Below, piece by piece: positions 8,330-18,368 of a stretch of DNA of 64,000 nt; position 1 is the first letter of the stretch; every line of letters begins with the position of its first letter. The notes under the pieces were generated by a model. It was not told the origin of the DNA, searched no databases, and saw nothing but the letters and a program-made list of their open reading frames with translations. Origin of the DNA: Bacteroidia bacterium (GTDB lineage: Bacteria > Bacteroidota > Bacteroidia > Bacteroidales > Paludibacteraceae); contig SAAL01000003.1 of the NCBI GenBank assembly GCA_009929445.1, positions 1 to 64,000 of the forward strand, written 5' to 3'. The position numbers and the translations under genes are program-made.

Positions 8330-10003
8330 TTACTTTCTGATGTACCAGTTTTCTCTTGTCATCAGTTTATTTCTGATTGCCTCTTTGTTGGCAGTATGTT
8401 TTGATGCAACTTTATCAGCCAGATACGCGTTGTCATTTCTTCTTATGGCAAACCGCATCAGATCCTGAAAACGGTTGCCTTCAAATGCTGTTTCGAGTGC
8501 CAGTTCCTGCTGGATTTTATCTTCAACAAATTCGATTGAATCCTGTTTTGTGGTTAATTTGGGAATAATATAGTAGGTCGTATCGAGGTTTACATTTCCA
8601 CATCCTCTCATTCTAATTCCAATATTATTATCAAATCTTCTGTCCTTAAAGTCGAGATAATCAGGTATGTTAACAGAGTCCACCTCATAGTATGGGATGT
8701 ATGCCTTATTTTCGAGGGTAGTTTTGCTAAGTCCGTACTTAAGTACTGCAAATGCCATATTGGGATTTCCGGCTCTGTTGATGGCTTCGGCATATCTGAG
8801 ATATAGCAGCGCAACACGGTAAATCATTATTATTTTGCTTGTATTTTTGACCGAAGTAGTCAAAAAGTTCATTTGAGCATACTTTGTGATATATTTCATA
8901 TCCGAGAAGTCTTTCAGGTTATGATAGAGTACAGTACCTGATCCGGAAGTTGTTCTTTCGGGTTTTTGTTTTGAAACCGACCCGATTATTCTCAAATCAC
9001 CCAACGTATCGAGTGTAGCTGATTGATAATACATTTGATTTCTCCAGTTATTCTGGGCAACTTCTGATGAGACGAGTTCAGCATTAAGCATAAGGCTGTC
9101 CAGTTGAAACTTGTAATCGTACTCGTTTGTTGTGGCAATGTTGGTAATATATTCGGCCGATCCGGTAGAAAACAGATTTAACCAACCTCCCCCATACATC
9201 GTAATTCCACCTGAAAATGCATTATTCGTCACTGTGCGGTTAGTTTCGTAACGGTTGTTCAGAATTGTGTAACTGTTTTTATAGATCAAATCTTTGTATT
9301 CCTGTGCAGCTTTCTGATATTGGCCTGTCCAGAGATACAAATCACCCAGTACAAACTTAACCGGAAAAAATGAGGTATTAAATGTGTGACTATTGATTAC
9401 AAAATCAAAATCAGGTGTCAAAACATCTTTTATTGGGGTGAGTTCGTTGATAAGAATTGGTGCCAGTTCGTCGAAACCAATCGGTTGTCTGTTCTGAATA
9501 GCTTCTGCCTGTGAAACGGACAGAATAGGTTCGTCGTAATAAACTGCCGAACCGAAATTCAGAGCAATCTGCATATAAGTCCATGCTCTGATTGCTTTGC
9601 AGGCTGCTGTAAATTTTTCGAATCCCTCATACTTTGATTCGGCATTCTTTGAAATGATGTAATTACAGTTATTCACGATTGAGTAATAGTCATGAATGTT
9701 TGCAGCGTAGGGATTGTCGGGCGACACTTCGAAGTTGTTAATTTCTTTCAGATACAAGTTTGCCTTGCTGTCTACATCCATCAGATCTCCCCTCAGTTCT
9801 CCAAGCAAAACATAGCTGTCGACAATATTCTGTAGTTGAGAAAAAATGCCAATTATGGAATAAATCGAGTCGTTCGTAGCAGTCATATTGTATTCGTCCG
9901 GCGAAACCACCCGTTCGGAATTCACGTCGAGCATTTTATCACATCCGGTTACCAGGCTGCCAACGATGAGTATTGTAATAAAGCTTTTAAATAGATTCTT
10001 CAT
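8330..10003 (-). CDS. SusD/RagB-like outer-membrane lipoprotein
   Basis: Start moved to MKNLFKSFITILIVGSLVTGC (lipobox); SusD C-terminal features (EDKIQQELALETAFEGNRFQDLMRFAIRR). The ORF track start (10042) overlaps the upstream susC stop. Confidence 0.9.
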   Translation of the reverse strand: MKNLFKSFITILIVGSLVTGCDKMLDVNSERVVSPDEYNMTATNDSIYSIIGIFSQLQNIVDSYVLLGELRGDLMDVDSKANLYLKEINNFEVSPDNPYAANIHDYYSIVNNCNYIISKNAESKYEGFEKFTAACKAIRAWTYMQIALNFGSAVYYDEPILSVSQAEAIQNRQPIGFDELAPILINELTPIKDVLTPDFDFVINSHTFNTSFFPVKFVLGDLYLWTGQYQKAAQEYKDLIYKNSYTILNNRYETNRTVTNNAFSGGITMYGGGWLNLFSTGSAEYITNIATTNEYDYKFQLDSLMLNAELVSSEVAQNNWRNQMYYQSATLDTLGDLRIIGSVSKQKPERTTSGSGTVLYHNLKDFSDMKYITKYAQMNFLTTSVKNTSKIIMIYRVALLYLRYAEAINRAGNPNMAFAVLKYGLSKTTLENKAYIPYYEVDSVNIPDYLDFKDRRFDNNIGIRMRGCGNVNLDTTYYIIPKLTTKQDSIEFVEDKIQQELALETAFEGNRFQDLMRFAIRRNDNAYLADKVASKHTANKEAIRNKLMTRENWYIRK

Positions 10004-10016
10004 AACACGCATTTTT

Positions 10017-13000
10017 TTATAAGTTGAATTTAACGCCCGCATAGTAGCTTTTTGTTGAAGGTATCAGACCCGTATCCACTCCCTGATAATAGATAGAATT
10101 CATGGCCGATGACTCCGGATCAATTCCTAAATAGTTTGTAAAAGTAAACAGATTGTTGGCTGAAATCCAGAAATGCATTCCCTCAATGAAATCGCTTTTC
10201 AGTGGCAGTTCGTACGACAGAGTTATCGTTTTCAGTTTCAGATAGGAGCCATCTTCAATCCAGCGGTCGGAGAAACGTGCATTTCCCATCGGATCTCCGT
10301 AATATGATTTAGGCACATCGGTTTTTTGCCCTTCGAAAAACCATCTGCGTAACATTGCAGAAGTTTGATTACTGAAGTCGGAACCTGCTTCGAGTTTGCT
10401 TCGCTGGTAGTTGTACACATCATTACCGTAGGAATACGTAAAAATGGTATTCAAAGCAAAGCGTTTGTATGAAATTTTACTCGTAATATTTCCGTAATAA
10501 TCGGGATTAGGATTTCCAATTACCTGCTTGTCAAGTTCGTTAATCAGTTTATTACCATCCGGGTCGTCAAATATCATATCGCCGGCACCGAAATACGTAA
10601 ACGTTCCATCGATGTTTTGAATGCGGAGGCCGGCAGCTTCGGCATCTGTTTGTTTTGCGAATACTCCTTTGGTTTTATATCCCCAAAACGAACCGGCCGG
10701 ATTTCCGACGGCAGTAATTACCTCGCCATCGTACACAGAGGTAAGGTATTGTCCGTTTGGCAATGAGGTGATTTCGTTTTTATAATGACCGACAGTTGCT
10801 CCGATTTCCCATTTAAAATTTTTCAGATTCAGCGCACGCCAGTTCAGTGATGCTTCAAATCCATTGTTTTTCATCGCTCCCTCGTTGGTCCAGTATTTAT
10901 TCAGACCCGACACATATGGTAAGTCCTTGATAACAAGCAGATCTGAGGTATTGCTCATGAAATAATCAAACGTGGCAGTGAGCCGGTCGAACAGTGTGAA
11001 ATCAATTCCAAAATTTGTTCTGCGTGTTGTTTCCCATTGCAGTGTGGGATTTTCCAGATTGGCGATCACGATTCCGTTTGCCTTGCCGAGAAAACGCATA
11101 TAGGCAAAATATGCCATGGCATCGTTATCCAGAATTCCATCGTTGCCTGTAACCCCGTATCCGGCTTTCAGTTTCAGAAAACTGATAAAATCGAGGGATT
11201 TCATGAACGACTCTGCAGAGGCAATCCAGGATGCATTTACCGAAGGGAAAATGCCCCAGCTTTTTCCCAAAAGGTTAAAACCGCCTTTTGTTTCATTACC
11301 GAAACGGGAGGAAGCATCCATGGCTGCTGCAAGTGAGATGAAATACCTGTTGTGTAAATTATAGTCTATACCGGCATAGTTTGATATGGATTTTGTCCGG
11401 TTATTTAATCCTTTCACCTTGAAGAAATCACGGTTACCAATGATGGTTGTGTTGTTGTTTTGCCCGGTGTTATGTTCTTCGATGTAATCGGACTCATAAT
11501 AATTACTAACAAACCTCCATCCAAGCATTGCACTGATGTGATGAGTATTGTTAAATGTTTTGATATAAGTGAGTTTTGAATCGTCAAAAACTCCTGTATT
11601 TCGCATTGCCTGACTGTTTATTTCGTTGTATGAAAGTCCTAAATTGGGGATTATACGTACCGGTTTGTAAAACAGCGGGACGAATCGTCTCTCCACCGAT
11701 TTATCAAGATTGTAGTCGAACATGGTACTGAAGGAAAGTTCGGGAGTAATAATCACTTTCGGCTTAAATCCGATATTGAGTCTGAATTTTTTGTGTTTGT
11801 TGATCGAATTCAAAATATATGCACCGGGATTTCCTACATCGAAACTGTCAGTTCTTGCATATTCTTTGGCCAGTTCACCGGCAGTGGTATAGTTATACGG
11901 ATTGAGAATTGGTGATTTTATTTTGCTCATCCATACCGGCGATGAATACCGATTGACACCATCGTCAAGCAGGCTGCGTTCAATTCTGCTGAAACCCACA
12001 TTTAATCCCATTTGTATATATTTATTGAAAGTGAGATCAGCATTGAAACGCGAATTGATTCGCTGGAAACTGGTTGTCCTGACTACGTCTTTATTGCCGG
12101 TATATCCTAAGGAAAAGTAATACAAAGCTTTATCGTCGCCTCCGGTAACATTTATATTATAACTGTTAACGTTTCCGTTTTGATATACTTCCTTTGACCA
12201 GTCAGTATTGTTCCGGTACATATAATAAATCATTGGGTTGGAAGGATCAGCTTCGAGGAACTGAAATCTGGATGAACCGGAATTCCAGTCAACGCCCTGG
12301 GTTTTGAGCAAATCGCTGGCATAAACCCTGAATTCGTCTCCTTTCATCATGGGGAAACCTGAAGGACTTGTGACATATCCGGCAAGAGCGCTAACATTGA
12401 TTTTGGTTACCGGTGAGGTGCCTCTTTTGGTTTTGATAATAATCACACCGTTGGATGCTTTACTACCATAGACCGATGTTCCATCTTTAAGCACAGAAAT
12501 GCTTTCAATATCATTCACATCAATATTATCCAGCGTATTGGAGAAAAAGCCCTGATGAACAGAAGTAGCATCATAGAGACTGTTCCAGATCACCCCATCG
12601 ACAATAAACAACGGCTGTGCGTTGGCATTCAACGAGTTAATTCCACGTATGAAAAGTGAAGCTCCGGCACCGGAAATACCACTGCGTGTAATGCCCCTCA
12701 CATCTCCGGCAAGTTCATACTGAAGCAATTCATCAGCTGTCATCGCATTGGATTTGTCAATTTTGTCGGTTATTTTTATTGATGAAGATACTGCTGAATT
12801 ACGTTTTTCGCCACTCAATGTATTTACGTTGTGAAAATAATCTGAAAACTGATTGGGGAACAACTCCACTGTCAGATTATCCCTTCCTCTGAGTGCAACC
12901 TCCGAAAGTGAGTAATCGTAAGCAACTACTTTTAATATACTGTTGAGTGATAGTAGCTGAATAGTAAAATTACCCTTATCGTCGGTAACTGCAGAGGCTT

Positions 13001-13229
13001 TATTTTCCAAATCTGAAATCTGAGCAGCAGCAACAGGTTTTTTAGTGTGTGAATCAATCACCAACCCTTTTACTGTAATCAAACTTTTATTATTTGAAGT
13101 ATTCTGTGCAGTCATTCCGGACCAGGTAAAAAGAAGTACTGCAATAGCTGCCATTCTACCGAGTTTTCTGATGAGAATTTTGCAATCCATATCTGCTGAT
13201 TTTATGTTTTTATTCATTTTCTGATGCAT
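10017..13229 (-). CDS. SusC/RagA-like TonB-dependent transporter
   Basis: 1070 aa; carboxypeptidase-D-like N-terminal domain, plug motif (SISVLKDGTSVYGSKASNGVIIIKTKRG), C-terminal YYAGVKFNL. Confidence 0.95.
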   Translation of the reverse strand: MHQKMNKNIKSADMDCKILIRKLGRMAAIAVLLFTWSGMTAQNTSNNKSLITVKGLVIDSHTKKPVAAAQISDLENKASAVTDDKGNFTIQLLSLNSILKVVAYDYSLSEVALRGRDNLTVELFPNQFSDYFHNVNTLSGEKRNSAVSSSIKITDKIDKSNAMTADELLQYELAGDVRGITRSGISGAGASLFIRGINSLNANAQPLFIVDGVIWNSLYDATSVHQGFFSNTLDNIDVNDIESISVLKDGTSVYGSKASNGVIIIKTKRGTSPVTKINVSALAGYVTSPSGFPMMKGDEFRVYASDLLKTQGVDWNSGSSRFQFLEADPSNPMIYYMYRNNTDWSKEVYQNGNVNSYNINVTGGDDKALYYFSLGYTGNKDVVRTTSFQRINSRFNADLTFNKYIQMGLNVGFSRIERSLLDDGVNRYSSPVWMSKIKSPILNPYNYTTAGELAKEYARTDSFDVGNPGAYILNSINKHKKFRLNIGFKPKVIITPELSFSTMFDYNLDKSVERRFVPLFYKPVRIIPNLGLSYNEINSQAMRNTGVFDDSKLTYIKTFNNTHHISAMLGWRFVSNYYESDYIEEHNTGQNNNTTIIGNRDFFKVKGLNNRTKSISNYAGIDYNLHNRYFISLAAAMDASSRFGNETKGGFNLLGKSWGIFPSVNASWIASAESFMKSLDFISFLKLKAGYGVTGNDGILDNDAMAYFAYMRFLGKANGIVIANLENPTLQWETTRRTNFGIDFTLFDRLTATFDYFMSNTSDLLVIKDLPYVSGLNKYWTNEGAMKNNGFEASLNWRALNLKNFKWEIGATVGHYKNEITSLPNGQYLTSVYDGEVITAVGNPAGSFWGYKTKGVFAKQTDAEAAGLRIQNIDGTFTYFGAGDMIFDDPDGNKLINELDKQVIGNPNPDYYGNITSKISYKRFALNTIFTYSYGNDVYNYQRSKLEAGSDFSNQTSAMLRRWFFEGQKTDVPKSYYGDPMGNARFSDRWIEDGSYLKLKTITLSYELPLKSDFIEGMHFWISANNLFTFTNYLGIDPESSAMNSIYYQGVDTGLIPSTKSYYAGVKFNL

Positions 13230-13241
13230 TTCACTGGATGT

Positions 13242-14804
13242 TTACTGTAATACCGGTTCAAGAATTATACAATCAATAAGAATATCATCTTTTTCTTTCG
13301 TATTGACAGACTCAATCCTGAGTGAAACCTTGATCTGTTTAATTAATTCGGTCGCAGTATTTGCTGAGAATACTGCATTGCTATACGGGAAAGTAAAATC
13401 TTTAACGACCAGCATTTTGTGAATTTTTGTTGGATCGGTTGTAAATACCGCAGCAGGATCCGAAGGTTTCAACACGTTATTTGCGGCTCCGATGGCTGCA
13501 TTTGCAACCTGTTGTCCTGAACTGTTGGTATAAGTGAGGTAAAACTTCACCTGATAAGGCTTTTTATCGTTTGGATCCAGAATGCTTTTCGGGACAAACG
13601 TACAATAAATGTTGTATCTGGCAGAAAGAGTACCGGGTATGCTGTATGTAACGTAAAGTCTTGATAGCTGACTCAAAGCCGCATCTCTTAACACCAGGTA
13701 ATAGTTGTTTGATACCGTCATGCCGGTGCCAAGTCCTGAATTAACGCTCGTACCCAGATTTGAAACGGTTCTGCCAAAAGAATTTTCTGCTTCAATCCTG
13801 ATAGGTTTGAACCACGAAACGGTATCGGGAATCTGCCACGAACTGATCACATAAGATAATCCGTTGCTCATGACAACCGGCTGTGAACCGCTAAACAAAT
13901 AATCGGGATTATAGAATTTCGTTTCGGAAGTTGATTCGAGCGGATTAACCGTGGATGGAACCTTAATTTTATTTCTGAAAAACAAATCCTTAATCAGTGT
14001 CCACATGGTTGAAGTTCTTTGCTGCCTAACTCCTCCATCAGTTGAAGTAGTATTGAAAAATGGAAAAATCTTATTGTAAGCCATTGTCCATGCCTGATTG
14101 TCGGGTAACAATGCCGTATACAGGCTATCTTCGGCATCCAGACTTGCAAGACGTGTGAGCACAGGATTTGTGGTTTTGAAGATTGAATCTTTGAAAACTC
14201 CGTCCTTGTAGCTTGCATCCATGTCAAACTCTCTGCGGGTGAGCGAATTAATATACATTTTCAACGAATCCAGCCCTTTTGCAGTATTGATATATTCCCA
14301 TATATTTTTTTTGTAAGGAGCATATTCACCTATTACATGAAGTATCCCGTTTGCTGCAGCCAGGTCCGTTTTGATAATTTTCTTTTCATTGAAATAATAC
14401 CCGTCAGCAAGTTTTTCGAATGGTATACGTTTGCTATTTAACATTAGCATCGTGCTTCTGGCGATTCCTGATGTGGTATATGAAAATCTTGTGATGTGAT
14501 TTTTCACAATTTCCATTGCCAGGAGCGGATCAGAGGTATTCAAACCGCTCAATGCATCGTTGGAGGGTGCCCACACGGTAAAAGTCTGAGGTTTACTCAA
14601 TATTGAATCATATCCTGATGTTTCAAGCATTTTTGTAAAAGTACTCAGGTCGGATTGTGATTTGATGAAATCGTACAAATTCAAATCACTTTTATCTGCA
14701 GGTAATGTAGCGTAGTGAGCATCCCACTCCTCCCTGCAGGAAGTAATGGTAGTTGACATCAACACCGTCACCAACATTGCAATACCTAAATATCTAATTT
14801 TCAT
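13242..14804 (-). CDS. FAS1 (fasciclin)-domain lipoprotein
   Basis: Lipobox TITSC followed by REEWD; FAS1-like blocks (LSTFTKMLETSGYDSILSKPQTFTVWAPSNDAL; GILHVIGEYAPYK). Confidence 0.8.
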   Translation of the reverse strand: MKIRYLGIAMLVTVLMSTTITSCREEWDAHYATLPADKSDLNLYDFIKSQSDLSTFTKMLETSGYDSILSKPQTFTVWAPSNDALSGLNTSDPLLAMEIVKNHITRFSYTTSGIARSTMLMLNSKRIPFEKLADGYYFNEKKIIKTDLAAANGILHVIGEYAPYKKNIWEYINTAKGLDSLKMYINSLTRREFDMDASYKDGVFKDSIFKTTNPVLTRLASLDAEDSLYTALLPDNQAWTMAYNKIFPFFNTTSTDGGVRQQRTSTMWTLIKDLFFRNKIKVPSTVNPLESTSETKFYNPDYLFSGSQPVVMSNGLSYVISSWQIPDTVSWFKPIRIEAENSFGRTVSNLGTSVNSGLGTGMTVSNNYYLVLRDAALSQLSRLYVTYSIPGTLSARYNIYCTFVPKSILDPNDKKPYQVKFYLTYTNSSGQQVANAAIGAANNVLKPSDPAAVFTTDPTKIHKMLVVKDFTFPYSNAVFSANTATELIKQIKVSLRIESVNTKEKDDILIDCIILEPVLQ

Positions 14805-14842
14805 AGCTATATTTTATTAATGTAGATTAAAAAACGATTCCC

Positions 14843-16762
14843 TTAATAAATGTCTTCACTTTCGAGCACGCTGGTAGGAACAAATTCGAGATAATCAAAC
14901 ATAAATTCACCACCGCTCAATCCTTTTACAGTAAGTAAGTGATTGGATGCTTCCGGGAAAATGTAAGTACCCATAATTCGCCTCAACGCAGCCGGACTAT
15001 ACCGGGCATTCTCACCGTCAGACCATCCTGGCTGTACCACCTTGTAACAGGCCGGCCCTTTCATGAATCCCCTGTTTCGCATCATTTTATCGTTTTCGAA
15101 TCCATCCATATCAGCCTGTACGGTACGCGGAGTTTCATATCCGATTGACACATCTGTTGCGTAATTGTTGAGATTAAGCGGAACACCTGCCGGAATATTG
15201 TCCAGGTATAGCTGAGCTACACCCCGTTTTCCATTGGTGAGGTATCCGAACCGCACCTCGTAGGTACCGGCCGGAATAGGCGGGGTAATGATTGAAAAGT
15301 CGTAAAGATTTCCGGATGTGGCTCCCAGAAAGATTTCGTCTCCTTCGTAGTTCTGATATCTTGCATCGGCTGTAAGATAACTTACAATTGTCTGCTCAGA
15401 AGTAGACAGCCTGTCAATATAATTACGGGGTAGTTTGAACTGCAGGTTCGGGCCCGGTCCGGGACTGGTAATGCCTCTGCCACGCATGTTGTTGTTGGTC
15501 AGTTCGGGGAAGAAGCTTGACCCGTCGAAGCGCAGACGCTTGGTAGAATGCTCGGTCTCAACGTATTGATCGTACGCCAGAATGCCGTCAATTTCATGGT
15601 AAACTCCGTTCACTGCATCGATGTCGTAGTTGGATGTAATGTTTATCGCTCTGCCTGTTTCTCTGATGTAGTTTAGAATATTGGTTTTTCCTTTAAGTCT
15701 GTCTTTTTTCACCTCTATGAGCGTATTCGGACACATTGTTTCAAGATATTCATACATATCGATGGTTTTAAGCATGTGTCCCGTGTCGTAAGCATCAATC
15801 AGCTTGGAGTAGCTTAACTGTTTGTTGATGATATGGTATGCGATAAAGCGGTTCAGACTGTTGCGCGAATCGGTAATGTCTGTAATTTGAGCATCGTTCG
15901 GATACACGGTATTGTAAATATTAGCGGCATAAGCCTTCATTGCAGCAAGATTCGTAATACCGTTTTCGGCATAGGTTTCATTGCTTTCTACAAACAATGT
16001 ATAACCGAATTTACGTGACAACGGAATCTCGTGGTAGTACCACTGATTTGATTCGCGTGTTACGGTTATGAGGTGTTTGAAGTTATCGGGATCATAGGTG
16101 TCATCCTTATATCTAACAAGCGAGTCGGCTAAACCTGTTGCCAGCAGGGCTTCGTAAAACAGGCTGAATTTCGGGTCGGCAGAAATAACTTCCACAATCC
16201 CTTCGCGAGTAGGATTGAGCACCTCGTCAATAAAATGTATGACTCCGTTGTGTACCACCACATTATTCTGAATAATTTTCGAAGTCTTGTTAACAAATGC
16301 TTCTCCGTTTTGTCCAAACGAAATGGCTAAATACCTGTCGCTCATAGACATTTGCGGCAAGCGTCCTACCACGAAATTAGAATAAAGTACCTCAGCACCA
16401 TTGATCAGGTGGTCATAAGCTATCAGCTTCAGTGAATCCATCGAAAAATCATCCAGTGATTTTTTGCCTCTGCTCTGGTAGAAAGTTCTCATTGCTTCAT
16501 TCGTAGGCGCAAAACAGGTATATGTGCCATACGTATTCAGCAGCGAAATTACCTTGGTAGTATCCAGCAATCTGGCAAATTCGGAAAAGTCGGCAGAATC
16601 GGCAAGAAACTGTCCCATCATTTTACTCTTGAAAGTGTAGAGATTTTCTCCTACATTATCGGAATCACATGAAGGCAGGATGAAAAGGCTGCCGGCCAAT
16701 GTCGCAAGAGCAATGAAAAGCTGCTTGCGAAGATTTATTTTGATTTTTCTTATTGTTTCCAT
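14843..16762 (-). CDS. FAS1 (fasciclin)-domain lipoprotein
   Basis: Lipobox ILPSCDSDN; FAS1 blocks (FSEFARLLDTTKVISLLNTYGTYTCFAPTNEAM; NGVIHFIDEVLNP; GVYHEIDGIL). Confidence 0.82.
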   Translation of the reverse strand: METIRKIKINLRKQLFIALATLAGSLFILPSCDSDNVGENLYTFKSKMMGQFLADSADFSEFARLLDTTKVISLLNTYGTYTCFAPTNEAMRTFYQSRGKKSLDDFSMDSLKLIAYDHLINGAEVLYSNFVVGRLPQMSMSDRYLAISFGQNGEAFVNKTSKIIQNNVVVHNGVIHFIDEVLNPTREGIVEVISADPKFSLFYEALLATGLADSLVRYKDDTYDPDNFKHLITVTRESNQWYYHEIPLSRKFGYTLFVESNETYAENGITNLAAMKAYAANIYNTVYPNDAQITDITDSRNSLNRFIAYHIINKQLSYSKLIDAYDTGHMLKTIDMYEYLETMCPNTLIEVKKDRLKGKTNILNYIRETGRAINITSNYDIDAVNGVYHEIDGILAYDQYVETEHSTKRLRFDGSSFFPELTNNNMRGRGITSPGPGPNLQFKLPRNYIDRLSTSEQTIVSYLTADARYQNYEGDEIFLGATSGNLYDFSIITPPIPAGTYEVRFGYLTNGKRGVAQLYLDNIPAGVPLNLNNYATDVSIGYETPRTVQADMDGFENDKMMRNRGFMKGPACYKVVQPGWSDGENARYSPAALRRIMGTYIFPEASNHLLTVKGLSGGEFMFDYLEFVPTSVLESEDIY

Positions 16763-16776
16763 AATTGTTCGTTTTA

Positions 16777-18357
16777 TTAACGTGATGAAGAATTGTTTTC
16801 TTCATAAAATGGATTTTGAATTAATGCAGGATTAGCTTCAACCTCCCACCTGGAGATTGGCATATACATGGCATCCATCACCAGCGCTCCCAATGTGGAT
16901 GATGTAGCAGATGAGGATTTATGATCCACAAATGTATTTAGTGTGGTCGTTGAATTTTCACGCCGGGCTACTCTCACCAGGTCAAACCATCGTTTTCCTT
17001 CGAAAAGCAACTCTCTTTGCCTTTCGCGAAGTACGAGCTTCTCCATGTCCTTTTTAGTGGGATAATTGGCTACCTTAAGCGAGTCAGCACCTTCGTTGGA
17101 ACGCAGGTATGTTTCATTTACGAGTTCTATTGCTTTTTTAAAGTTCTCCTGTCCCTCTTTTTGAACCAGCGCTTCCGACTTCATCAGCATGACGTCTGAA
17201 AGTCTGTACACAATCCAGTTGGGTGTATTGGAGCGGTGATAGTACATGTCTGTTCCTTCGGTTGATTCCAGGCGCTGCACTCCTGCATACTTGAATATAA
17301 AGAATCCTCCTCCGTAACTGAAATATGAGTCGGTGGCTCTGATGTCTTCAGCACTTTCTATAACACTGGAGCTTACCTTGAAAACAAAGGGACTGTATGC
17401 TCCTGGTGCGTTGGAGGGAGGTCCGGCATCGTGTGTCAGCGTGGTTGGGAACCCGATGGAACCCATTTTTTTGGATGCACTTCCGTATAGTTCCTGAACA
17501 GCCACGTTTTCGATAACATTTTCTTTGAACTGAAGTTCAAAGATACTTTCATCGGAATTTCCGAGGTAAAAAACCTGACTCAACATATTCCGACCGGCGG
17601 ATAACTTGTTTTTTTTATTTGCCAACACACGGTCGCAGGCATCGATGCAATTATCGTAATCCTGTTTCCAGAGATATACGTCGGCAAGCAGGCTATTGAC
17701 CATGCCAAGAGTAACGCGTCCCTTGTTGTACTCGTTGTTGCCATAATCGAGCGGAGCATTTTCACGGGCAATCAGCAAATCACGGATAATATTGCCGATA
17801 ATAGTTTCCTCCGTGTCTTTCGGTTTTTGATAATTTTGAGTATCGTCGATACTTGCATCTTCTATCCAGGGTACTTCCTTGAATGCCCTCACCAGGTAGA
17901 AGTATGCGAGCGACCTGATTGCCAGGGCTTCGGCCTGAACGCGTTTCAAGTCAAACTCTGTAAAATTATTATCCCGCTCCATCACTTTGGGAGCATAATA
18001 CAGAAGTGTATTGCAATAATTTATCACGGAATAAAATGAACCCCACGATGCAAAAGAATTAACCGTGGTTAAATTACCTTCGAGTATGCGTTGCATATCA
18101 TAGAGATTGCTTGGGAATCCTGAACCATTAATCATGTTGTCCGATCTTAATTCGCCCCATACTATCATCCGGTAGATGACACTCTGTTCTGTAAGTCCGC
18201 GGTAACAGGAGGCCAGTACTGCCTGAACGTCTGACTCGGATTTCCAATATTCTTCGAGTATGATTTCACTTTCGGGTTTGGTGTTGAGCCATTCAGTGCA
18301 AGCTGAAAAACTGAATAAAACCACCAAAAAACTGAATATAATAATTTTCGTTCTCAT
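16777..18357 (-). CDS. SusD/RagB-like outer-membrane lipoprotein
   Basis: Lipobox FSACTEWLNTKPESEI; SusD features (YRLSDVMLMKSEALVQ, LRERQRELLFEGKRWFDLVRVARRE). Confidence 0.95.
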   Translation of the reverse strand: MRTKIIIFSFLVVLFSFSACTEWLNTKPESEIILEEYWKSESDVQAVLASCYRGLTEQSVIYRMIVWGELRSDNMINGSGFPSNLYDMQRILEGNLTTVNSFASWGSFYSVINYCNTLLYYAPKVMERDNNFTEFDLKRVQAEALAIRSLAYFYLVRAFKEVPWIEDASIDDTQNYQKPKDTEETIIGNIIRDLLIARENAPLDYGNNEYNKGRVTLGMVNSLLADVYLWKQDYDNCIDACDRVLANKKNKLSAGRNMLSQVFYLGNSDESIFELQFKENVIENVAVQELYGSASKKMGSIGFPTTLTHDAGPPSNAPGAYSPFVFKVSSSVIESAEDIRATDSYFSYGGGFFIFKYAGVQRLESTEGTDMYYHRSNTPNWIVYRLSDVMLMKSEALVQKEGQENFKKAIELVNETYLRSNEGADSLKVANYPTKKDMEKLVLRERQRELLFEGKRWFDLVRVARRENSTTTLNTFVDHKSSSATSSTLGALVMDAMYMPISRWEVEANPALIQNPFYEENNSSSR

Positions 18358-18368
18358 ATCTTCATTTA